58,242 nucleotides of DNA from contig NZ_JAKLSQ010000015.1 of assembly GCF_022014495.1 (NCBI RefSeq), positions 1 to 58,242 on the forward strand, given 5' to 3'. The stretch comes from Sandaracinobacteroides sayramensis (GTDB taxonomy: Bacteria; Pseudomonadota; Alphaproteobacteria; Sphingomonadales; Sphingomonadaceae). How positions within the stretch are numbered: position 1 is the first letter of the stretch; each line of letters starts with the position of its first letter. A program made the position numbers and the translations under genes. The notes beneath the pieces are model-generated. The model did not search any database. It was not told the DNA's origin and was given only the letters and a program-made list of their open reading frames with translations. This document shows, piece by piece, positions 21,703-29,211 of the stretch.

Positions 21703-21850
21703 CGATTCCAGCCCATAGGCCAGCAAGGCCGCTTGCTCCAGCGGGAAAACCGGCGCAAACGGCGCGCCGGCGAGGATTCAACAATTATTCAACGATGCAG
21801 TTCCCAGGAGATACCGGCATGAAAGCCGCGCAGAAAGCCGAACGGCCCTG

Positions 21851-22852
21851 ATGGCGACGCTTGTGACAGGTGTCGCCGGATTCATCGGCTCGGCCGTGGC
21901 CCAGGCGCTGGCCCGGCCTGGCGAGCCGGTGATCGGCATCGACTGCCTGGTGCCCTATTACAGGCTGGACCTGAAGGAGGCCCGGCTGGCCCGGCTGGAG
22001 CGGCCCGGATTCTTTCTGGCGCGGACCGACTTCGCGGACATGGCGGCCCTGGATGAAGCGGTCGCGGCGGCGGAAGGGCGGCTGGGCCCGGTCACTCGTA
22101 TAGTCCATCTGGGGGCCCAGCCCGGCGTGCGCTGGTCCATCGAGCATCCGCACGACTATGCCCGCTCCAATCTGGTGGGGCATCTCAACCTGCTGGAACT
22201 GGCGCGCCGGCTGCAGGTGCCGATGGTCTACGCCTCCTCGTCCTCCGTCTATGGCGGCAACGACAAGCTGCCCTTCGCGGTGGAGGACCGGGTGGACCGG
22301 CCAATCTCGCTCTATGCCGCCACCAAGAAGGCGGACGAGCTTCTGTCCGAATCCTATGCGCATCTTTATCGTATCCCGTTGACGGGGCTGAGGTTCTTCA
22401 CCGTCTACGGCCCCTGGGGGCGGCCCGACATGGCGGTGTGGCAGTTTACCGAAAGCTGCCTTCAGGGGCGCATGGTGCGGATATTCAACCAGGGCCGGAT
22501 GCGCCGGGACTTCACCTATGTGGACGATATCGTCGCCGGGGTGCTGGCCTGTCTTCAGCGTCCGCCGGAGGACGATGGCCTCGAAAAGCCGGGCGGAAGT
22601 CTTTCGCCGCATTCGATCTACAACATCGGCAACAACCGCTCCGAAGCGCTGATGCATCTGGTGGAACTGGTGGAACAGGCCTGCGGTCGGCCGCTGCTGC
22701 GCGAATATGCGCCGATGCAGCCGGGGGACGTGAAGGACACCTTCGCCGACATTTCCGCCATCGCGCAGGACCATGGCTTCGCGCCGCGCACGCGGCTGGA
22801 CGAAGGCATTCCCCGTTTCGTCGACTGGTTCCGGAGCTGGGCGCGCCCCTGA
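21851..22852 (+). CDS. UDP-glucuronate 4-epimerase-like NAD-dependent epimerase
   Basis: This 333-residue extended SDR has NAD motif GVAGFIG at 7-13, HLGAQPGVRWSIEHP (a block typical of UDP-glucuronate epimerases), SSSSVYGGN, catalytic YAATKKA (YxxxK) and RDFTYVDDI. It should interconvert UDP-glucuronate and UDP-galacturonate in the cytoplasm, giving a uronic acid donor. The match is strong; a different UDP-sugar cannot be excluded. It heads the plus-strand arm, followed by a flippase 94 bp on. galU in this window (50927) could feed its precursor pathway. Confidence 0.88.
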   Translation: MATLVTGVAGFIGSAVAQALARPGEPVIGIDCLVPYYRLDLKEARLARLERPGFFLARTDFADMAALDEAVAAAEGRLGPVTRIVHLGAQPGVRWSIEHPHDYARSNLVGHLNLLELARRLQVPMVYASSSSVYGGNDKLPFAVEDRVDRPISLYAATKKADELLSESYAHLYRIPLTGLRFFTVYGPWGRPDMAVWQFTESCLQGRMVRIFNQGRMRRDFTYVDDIVAGVLACLQRPPEDDGLEKPGGSLSPHSIYNIGNNRSEALMHLVELVEQACGRPLLREYAPMQPGDVKDTFADISAIAQDHGFAPRTRLDEGIPRFVDWFRSWARP

Positions 22853-22946
22853 GCCCGGAAGGCCGGACTTGTCCGCAAACCGTAACCGGCGGCCGGCCAG
22901 GCAAGTCATTGTCTTGCGGCGAGCGGCGGTCCATAGCGCGCGCCGT

Positions 22947-24257
22947 ATGTCCGGCAACCCCCTGTCCCGCCTGCGGCCGATGTTGAAGCGGCTATGGAGC
23001 CCGGCGCTGCTGGCCTATGGCATTGCCGGCGGAGTCGCTCTCGCCTCTTTTCTTTCGACCTTGCTTCTCGCCCAGCTTTCGGGGCCCGCGGTGATCGGCC
23101 AATATGCCATGGCAATGAGCACCGCCACCCTGCTGGCGAGCTTTGCCGTGCTGGGGCTGGAGCGAATCACCATTCGCGAGATCGCCGGGGATCTGAGGCA
23201 GAACGAGCGCGGCAAGGCGCGGGCGGCCCTTTCCGCCATCGTCCAGGTGGTGGCGGTGGCCGCCGCGGCCACTGCCGCGATCTACACGGCGGCCGTGCTG
23301 CTGACGCCGCTGGTTTCGCGGATCGAAGGCGACCGGATCGCCATGCTGATCGTCGTGGCCTCCATATTGGTCTGGCCGTTGCAGCGGGTGGGATATTCGG
23401 CGCTGCGCGCGGCGGGTATGCCTGTCGTCGGCCAGCTGTTCGAAGCGATGCCGACCTTCCTGTTCACGGCCGGGATCCTGCTGTTGTTCGCGCTGGGGTT
23501 TTCCCCGACGACGCCGCAGGCCGTCGGCTTCTCCGTGCTGGGGCAGGCCGTCGCCTGTGTCGGGGCGTGGCTGGTGCTGAGGCCCCGGATGCGCGCATGG
23601 GGCGCGCCCGATCGCGACGCCGTGAACCGCCGGCTGCTGGTGGCGGGGCTTCCGCTGATGGCGACCCTGTTCCTGCAGCTGTTTTCCGACTGGCTTCTGC
23701 TGGCGCGGATTTCCGCCACCCTGGGCGTCGACGAGACCGGCGCCTTCCGCGTGTCGGTCCAGGTCATCACCATCATCGCCACCATCGTCTCCACCACCGA
23801 AGCCTATGTGGCGGCGCGCTTCGCCGGGGATTTCCGCGCCGGCCGGCCGGACATGGCGTGGGCGCGCCACCGGCGGGCAACCCTTCTGATGCTGGGCATC
23901 ACGGCGCCGGCGTTCCTGCTGCTGTTCCTGGTGCCCGAACAATTGCTGTTGCTGGCCTTCGGGCCGAAGTTCGCCGTCGCCGCAACGGCGTTGAGCGTCA
24001 TGGCGGCCGGCCAGCTGATAAATGTGCTGAGAGGTCCGTTGGGCTCGCTGCTGACCATGGCCGGCTATGAGCGGGTGCAGCTTGGCTTCACGCTGGTGGG
24101 CCTGGCGATGGTGGTGGCGCTGGCGCTGCTGCTGGTGCCCCGGCACGGGCTGATGGGAGCGGCGATCGCGCAGGTGGTGCCGACCATCTTCCGCTCCGTC
24201 GCCGGCTATGCTTTCGCCCGCTGGCGAATTCCGAACAGGCCCGCAGCCGCTGGTTGA
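22947..24257 (+). CDS. Polysaccharide flippase (MATE/Wzx-like)
   Basis: This 436-residue protein has about 12 membrane segments (for example YGIAGGVALASFLSTLLLAQ and the final LVGLAMVVALALLLVPRHG). The layout fits lipid-linked oligosaccharide flippases. The segment LFLQLFSDWLLLARI resembles one seen in Wzx-like proteins. It follows the uronate epimerase and precedes alr. Start 22947 gives a short basic lead before the first helix; the longer open frame overlaps the epimerase with unlikely residues. Confidence 0.85.
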   Translation: MSGNPLSRLRPMLKRLWSPALLAYGIAGGVALASFLSTLLLAQLSGPAVIGQYAMAMSTATLLASFAVLGLERITIREIAGDLRQNERGKARAALSAIVQVVAVAAAATAAIYTAAVLLTPLVSRIEGDRIAMLIVVASILVWPLQRVGYSALRAAGMPVVGQLFEAMPTFLFTAGILLLFALGFSPTTPQAVGFSVLGQAVACVGAWLVLRPRMRAWGAPDRDAVNRRLLVAGLPLMATLFLQLFSDWLLLARISATLGVDETGAFRVSVQVITIIATIVSTTEAYVAARFAGDFRAGRPDMAWARHRRATLLMLGITAPAFLLLFLVPEQLLLLAFGPKFAVAATALSVMAAGQLINVLRGPLGSLLTMAGYERVQLGFTLVGLAMVVALALLLVPRHGLMGAAIAQVVPTIFRSVAGYAFARWRIPNRPAAAG

Positions 24258-24286
24258 CGACAGAAGCATGATATCTTGCCCGGCCG

Positions 24287-25357
24287 TTGCATGGTATAGC
24301 CCGGCAAACTATCCCTCCTTCCAGGACGTTCCCCGGCAGCCCCGCCCTTTTGCGGCTAAGATTGGAAGAGGCGGCGCTGGCCGCCAATTTCCGCTGGTTC
24401 GAGGAGAGGGCGGGGGTTCCCGCCATTCCGGCCGTGAAGGCCGATGGCTATGGCCTGGGCGCGGCGCAAGTGGTGGAGCGGCTGCTGAAGGCCGGCGCGC
24501 GGACCTTCGCCGTTTCCAGCTGGTGGGAGGCGCAGGCGCTGGGCCGCCCGGACCTGCCGCTGGTGGTGCTGCACGGCTTCACGCCGGACTGCGCGCCGGC
24601 CGCCGCCGCCCTGCCGCTGGCGCGGCCGGCGCTGGCGACCGTGGCGCAATGCCGGGCCTGGGCGGAGGCCTTTCCGGGGCGCGAGGCCGACCTGATGGTG
24701 AACACCGGCATGAACCGGCTTGGGCTGGAGGCGAGCGAACTGGGCGCGGCCGACGGGCTTCGGCTGGCGGTGCTGCACAGCCACCTCGCCTGCGCCGACG
24801 AGCCGGCGCATCCGCATACCCCGGCGCAACTGGCCGCCTTCCGGGCGCTTTCGGGCGCGCTGCCGGGCGTGACGCGGGCGCTGGCCAATTCCGCCGGCAT
24901 CTGCTGGGGGCGCGAGTATAGTTTCGACCATGTGCGCCCCGGGATCGGGCTTTATGGCGGCGTGCCGCACCCGGATGCCCGGGTGGCGCAAGTGGTGCGG
25001 CCCGAGGCGCGGGTGCTGCAGGTGCGGGACGTGCCCGAGGGGCAGACGGTCGGCTATGGCGCGGTCTGGACGGCGCGGCGCGATAGCCGCGTGGCCATAT
25101 TGAACGCCGGCTATGCGGACGGCTTGCCGCGCCAGCTGATGCAGCGGCTGCGGGTTCGGCTGGGCGGGGCCTTGCTGCCGCTCGCCGGGCGGATTTCGAT
25201 GGACATGCTCGCGGTGGACGTGACCGGCGCCGATGTGGCCGAGGGCGACTGGCTGGCCTTCGACTTCGACCTGCCGGCGTTGACCGAAGGCACCGGGCTG
25301 GCGCAATATGAGTTGCTCGTCTGGATGTCGCGCCGCTACGACCGGATCTGGGTCTAG
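24287..25357 (+). CDS. alr: Alanine racemase
   Basis: This PLP enzyme of about 356 residues makes D-alanine for peptidoglycan. PLP-lysine is in AVKADGYGLG, the catalytic Tyr of the opposite face in AGYADGLPR, and GRISMDMLAVDV follows; HSHLACAD and NSAGI are family blocks. No ATG begins this frame; TTG 24287 gives the full length, and TTG 24350 would start just before the family match (RLRLEEAALAANFRWF). The true start is not settled. It is 29 bp after the flippase, so may share its transcript, though its role is general. Confidence 0.92.
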   Translation: MHGIARQTIPPSRTFPGSPALLRLRLEEAALAANFRWFEERAGVPAIPAVKADGYGLGAAQVVERLLKAGARTFAVSSWWEAQALGRPDLPLVVLHGFTPDCAPAAAALPLARPALATVAQCRAWAEAFPGREADLMVNTGMNRLGLEASELGAADGLRLAVLHSHLACADEPAHPHTPAQLAAFRALSGALPGVTRALANSAGICWGREYSFDHVRPGIGLYGGVPHPDARVAQVVRPEARVLQVRDVPEGQTVGYGAVWTARRDSRVAILNAGYADGLPRQLMQRLRVRLGGALLPLAGRISMDMLAVDVTGADVAEGDWLAFDFDLPALTEGTGLAQYELLVWMSRRYDRIWV

Positions 25358-25451
25358 GCTGGGAAGCTGTATAAGCGATCGATGTATTTTCCGTCGCCGC
25401 GGATTGGGGTCGGAGCCTGCTTCCTTCCTTGAGCGTTGCGCCCGCGGAAAA

Positions 25452-25481
25452 GCTGGACCCCGGGTCAAGCCCGGGGTTACG
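25452..25481. repeat. Half copy of the intergenic inverted repeat
   Basis: Intact right arm with one change (GTTACG). The left arm can still be traced at about 25390-25410 but is heavily worn. The copy sits between the convergent alr and the broken synthetase gene. Confidence 0.8.
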
Positions 25482-25532
25482 TGGAAGAGCAGAGGCGGCG
25501 AACGACGGGCGAGGGGGTGCTCGAGCCGCCCC

Positions 25533-27011
25533 TCAGCTTGCCAGCTTCTTGCGCAGGAAGCGCTGCACCGTCTTCAGGCTGTCCAACCCGCGCCAGCCGG
25601 TTGAGCGGGCCGAGATGGTTCCGGCAGTCGCCATAGCGGTTGATCGGGAAGGCCATGGCTTCCGGCCAGAGGATTTCGCCGATGCGGGGCAGCAGCTTTT
25701 CCGAGCCGCGGTCGGGCAGCGAAAGCGTGAGGAAGCTTTCCTGTATCCGCCATTGCGCGAAGGGCATCAGCGACCAGCGCAGCGACTTCTGCGCCGGCCC
25801 CTGCCCCATGCCCCAGCTTCCCATCCGGAGCTCGATATAGGCGAGGTCCATGACGGTGGAGCGCGGCAGATGGCGGATCGGCGCCAGCCAGGCTTCGATG
25901 TCGGCCTCCATCCCGGCGTCGCGGGGCTGCTTCAGTCGGGCGAGGATGTTGAGCGCGTCCGCCGGCTGGCGGTTCACCTGCTCCCAGTCGTGGGCGTAGA
26001 GGAAGCAGCGGGCCGGTTCGCCGTAGAGGCCGTTCACGAAGACATCGCCATCGACCCCGCGCAGCGACAGGTAGATTTCGCGGTTGTTGGAACGGACGGC
26101 GTGGCCGACCATCCGGTCCCAGCGCTCGATGTCGGCGGGGGTCGAGGCGGTGATCGGAACGCTCTGGTGCCGGAAGCCTAGCTCGGCGCAGAGGCGGGGC
26201 GGGATATCCTGGTCGAAGGAGACTCGGCCGTCGGCCAAGGTCATTCCGGAAACGCTTTGCGCATGGCCCCGGAAGGCGGCGAAGACGATGCGGCTGTCGA
26301 GCCCCGCCGTCAGCCCGATGGCGATGCGGTAGCGGCTGGCGGCGGCGCCGGCGAAGCCCGCCATCTGCGCGGCGGCGGCCTGCGCCGCTTCCTCAAGGGT
26401 GGGGGCGGGGGCGGCGAGGAGCGCCGCGTGCGGCTGATCCCGCGATGCGCGGTCAGGGTGCCGGGAATCCAGCCGGCGCGGCCCTCCGCCGTGACCAGCC
26501 GGGCGTGGCGGTCGCGCAGGAAGCGCTCTTCATAGGCTGCCGGATCGAGGATTTCGTTCGCCGAGCCGCCGAAGCGCCGGGTTTCGGGGCAATAGACGAG
26601 CGGCAGGCTGGCGCCGCAATCCGGGTAGAGCCGGCGGCCGAAGGGGCCGCCATGGGTTTCGACGAGGAGGCAGCCGGAAACGCCGCGGACGATGTGCAGT
26701 TCCACTTCCTCCGCCGTGCCGATCGGCCGGTCGACGCGGATGCCGGCATTTTCCATCGAGAGGTGCGGGCCGAGCCAGCCTTCCAGCAGCAGGCCGTGCA
26801 CGGTGGCGACGCGGGCGCCGCTGGAATCGGTGACCGGCCAGGATTTGAGGCCGTGGCTGAGGGCGATTCGCGCCGGGGCGTCCGCCGGCGCCTCGCCACG
26901 GGCGCCGAAGGGTTCCAGTTCGGCGTTCACGCCATGCGGTTCGGACGATGCCATCTGTGTCTGCCACTCTTGCCGGAACTGCCGTCGGATCGAGTCGGGG
27001 TCGTTTGCCAC
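25533..27011 (-). pseudogene. Broken asparagine-synthetase-like gene, paralogue of 17384-18835
   Basis: The N-terminal half reads from GTG 27011 to GWIPGTLTAHRGIS near 26440. The PP-loop half (IGLTAGLDSR, FYxHD-like stretch, ELRMGSWGMGQGP) is in another frame from about 26430. Alignment with the intact paralogue shows that about 20 residues (its [12 protein letters not shown] region) are missing at the junction, so a deletion of about 60 bp changed the frame. A second shift near 25585-25610 moves the real C-terminus (GLDSLKTVQRFLRKKLAS, stop at 25533) out of frame. Two breaks argue against a read error. Confidence 0.8.
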
Positions 27012-27079
27012 AGGGGCCGGAGCAAAAGAAAGGAACGAATTGTGTCGCGCGCGGGGTGGCGCCGCGTTGGTGCCGGTCG

Positions 27080-27559
27080 TCAGTCCGCGTCGTGGTCGGG
27101 GATGGCGGCCGCGCCCCAGGGGCCTGAGACGTCTTCCAGCGTCGCGTCCAGCACCTCCTGCGTCAGGCGAAGCGCCGCGCCCCCACCGAAGCTCAGCAGC
27201 AGGGCGGCCTCCTCCGCTTCCGCTTCGCCGCCATCTGCTTCGCCGCCGTCCGCTTCGCCGCCGTCGAAGGTGATCGACAGCAGCGGCAGCACCGCGTCCG
27301 CCGCCGCCGGCCAGTTGCGGCGCTGGACGGACTTCACATAATCGAAGCGCAGCGCCGAGCGGATGCGGGTGGCGGCCCCGCCCTTCTGCGGCCCGCGCGC
27401 CGCATCCTCCCAGCGGAAGCGGTTGCCGATGAGGGCGAGGCGCTGCTGCCTCGGCTGCCAGGCGATGTCGTGGGCGAGGATCGCCATGTCCTGCACGCAG
27501 GCGGAGACGAGGATCAGGTCGTCGGGCTCTTCGGCCCGCAGCAGCAGAAGTTCAGTCAC
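27080..27559 (-). CDS. DUF2948 family protein
   Basis: This 159-residue protein matches DUF2948: the opening [25 protein letters not shown], then [19 protein letters not shown] and RSALRFDYV. Function is unknown. An insert of three GGEAD/E units near residue 100 is a tandem duplication. The GTG start overlaps the murA stop by eight bases, so it is translated with murA; the murA-DUF2948 order is frequent in alphaproteobacteria as I recall, and points to an envelope-linked housekeeping role. Confidence 0.82.
   Translation of the reverse strand: MTELLLLRAEEPDDLILVSACVQDMAILAHDIAWQPRQQRLALIGNRFRWEDAARGPQKGGAATRIRSALRFDYVKSVQRRNWPAAADAVLPLLSITFDGGEADGGEADGGEAEAEEAALLLSFGGGAALRLTQEVLDATLEDVSGPWGAAAIPDHDAD
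27221..27265. repeat. Three tandem 15-bp units inside the DUF2948 gene
   Basis: Three units built on CGCTTCGCCGCCGTC follow each other with two single-base differences. They code for [10 protein letters not shown] and GGEAE on the minus strand and keep the frame, as 15 is a multiple of three. Confidence 0.9.
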
Positions 27560-28835
27560 CGTTCACCCGTTCGATCTCGGCGCCCACCGCCTGCAGTTTC
27601 TCTTCCAGCCGTTCGTAGCCGCGATCCAGGTGATAGACGCGGCGGACCACCGTTTCCCCCTTCGCGGCGAGGCCGGCGATGACGAGGCTCATGGAGGCGC
27701 GCAGGTCGGTCGCCATCACCGGCGCGCCATGCAGTTCCGGCACCCCGCGCACCATGGCCGAGCGGCCGGTCACGGTGATGTCCGCCCCCATGCGCGCCAG
27801 TTCGGGGACGTGCATGTAGCGGTTCTCGAAGATGGTTTCCGTCAGCATCGAGGCGCCGTCGGCGACGGTGACGAGGGCCATCAGCTGCGCCTGCATGTCG
27901 GTGGCGAAGCCGGGCCAGGGGGCGGTGGTGGCGGTGACGCCGTGAAGACCGTTGGCGCGGCTGACCTTCAGCCCGCCCTCCACATCCTCGAAGGCGACGC
28001 CTGCCTGTTCCAGAACGGGGAGGGTGGAGCCGAGGAGGTCGCGGCTGGCGCCTTGCAGCACCACTTCGCCGCCGGTGATGGCGGCGGCGCAGGCGTAGCT
28101 GCCGGCCTCGATCCGGTCGGGCATGACGGCGTAGGTGGCGCCGTGCAGCCGGTCCACGCCCTGGATTTCCAGCCGCTCGGTGCCGATGCCGTCGATCTTC
28201 GCGCCCATGGCGACGAGGCAGTTGGCGAGGTCGACGATCTCCGGCTCGCGCGCGGCATGTTCGATGATGCTGTCGCCTTTGGCGAGGACGGCGGCCATCA
28301 GCACATTTTCCGTGGCGCCCACCGAGACGACGGGGAAGATGATGCGGCCGCCGGTGAGGCCCCCCTTGGGCGCCTTCGCGCGGACATAGCCGGCGGTCAG
28401 CTCGATTTCGGCCCCGAGCGCCTCCAGCCCCTTCAGGTGCAGGTCGATCGGGCGGTTGCCGATGGCGCAGCCGCCGGGCTGGGAGACGGTGGCGATCCCC
28501 TCCCGCGCCAGCAGCGGGCCGAGCACCAGGATCGAGGCCCGCATCTTGCGCACGATGTCGTAGGGCGCGGTCGTCGAGGTGGTGCGGCTGGCGGAGATGG
28601 TCATCACCCGGCCGAAATCCTCGGGCCGCGAGCCGCGCGTGTGGGTGGAGGCGCCGAGCACGTTCAGCAGATGGCCGAAAGTGTCCACGTCCGCGAGCCG
28701 GGGGAGGTTTCTGAGAGTGAGCGGCTCGTCCGTCAGCAGCGCGGCCGGAAGCAGCGTGAGGGCGGCGTTCTTCGCGCCCGAGATGGGGAGGCGGCCCTTC
28801 AGCTGCCGGCCGCCGATAATCCGTATCTGGTCCAT
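27552..28835 (-). CDS. murA: UDP-N-acetylglucosamine 1-carboxyvinyltransferase
   Basis: This 427-residue enzyme adds enolpyruvate to UDP-GlcNAc, the first committed step of peptidoglycan synthesis. [10 protein letters not shown] opens the first domain, the catalytic Cys123 is in [10 protein letters not shown], and RAGAYACAA-like and [10 protein letters not shown] blocks follow. Full family length. ATG 28835 is the family start ([14 protein letters not shown]). DUF2948 overlaps its 3' end. The 376-bp AT-rich gap upstream holds its promoter and that of the divergent beta-helix gene. Confidence 0.96.
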   Translation of the reverse strand: MDQIRIIGGRQLKGRLPISGAKNAALTLLPAALLTDEPLTLRNLPRLADVDTFGHLLNVLGASTHTRGSRPEDFGRVMTISASRTTSTTAPYDIVRKMRASILVLGPLLAREGIATVSQPGGCAIGNRPIDLHLKGLEALGAEIELTAGYVRAKAPKGGLTGGRIIFPVVSVGATENVLMAAVLAKGDSIIEHAAREPEIVDLANCLVAMGAKIDGIGTERLEIQGVDRLHGATYAVMPDRIEAGSYACAAAITGGEVVLQGASRDLLGSTLPVLEQAGVAFEDVEGGLKVSRANGLHGVTATTAPWPGFATDMQAQLMALVTVADGASMLTETIFENRYMHVPELARMGADITVTGRSAMVRGVPELHGAPVMATDLRASMSLVIAGLAAKGETVVRRVYHLDRGYERLEEKLQAVGAEIERVNGD

Positions 28836-29211
28836 ATAAGAGGGGTAATTAGCGGGGTTGGGCCGCTTGCGCGAGAGGCCGGGACGGCAAAGCCGAAAAT
28901 TGGGTGAATATGCGCCCTGCCGGGGCCTTCGGGCGACGGTCCGAGGTCGAAAAATTGTGACAGGAAAGTTTCAGAAGATTTTACAACTAACGGAAAAATA
29001 ACAGGAAAATATTTTCCACGATTCGGCTTCGAGTCGCGTCTCAAGTTTTTCGTTCATGTAACATCCGGCTGGCGGTATATGTTCGGCTCGTCGGCGTTTA
29101 TGCACGCTTCGGCGAAAAAAACGTGAAAAATCTTGTGCGGGCACCGTTCCCTAACACAGTGCGAACGGGTCTAAAAAAACGGTCTAAAAAATAATAACAA
29201 AGGGTTGCATA
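28836..29211. promoter_or_regulatory. AT-rich divergent promoter region
   Basis: This gap is much richer in A and T than its surroundings, chiefly 28950-29210. It holds a short near-repeat GGTCTAAAAAA (29168-29178 and 29181-29191), a small stem (CCGTTC 29144-29149 with GAACGG 29163-29168) and a likely ribosome site AAAGGG at 29200. I found no clear -35/-10 pair and no known riboswitch. It probably controls murA on one side and the secreted beta-helix gene on the other. Confidence 0.45.

Noticed and set aside
29100-29200. Possible riboswitch before the beta-helix gene
   Set aside because: Only one weak stem is visible and none of the known c-di-GMP, cobalamin or other conserved cores.
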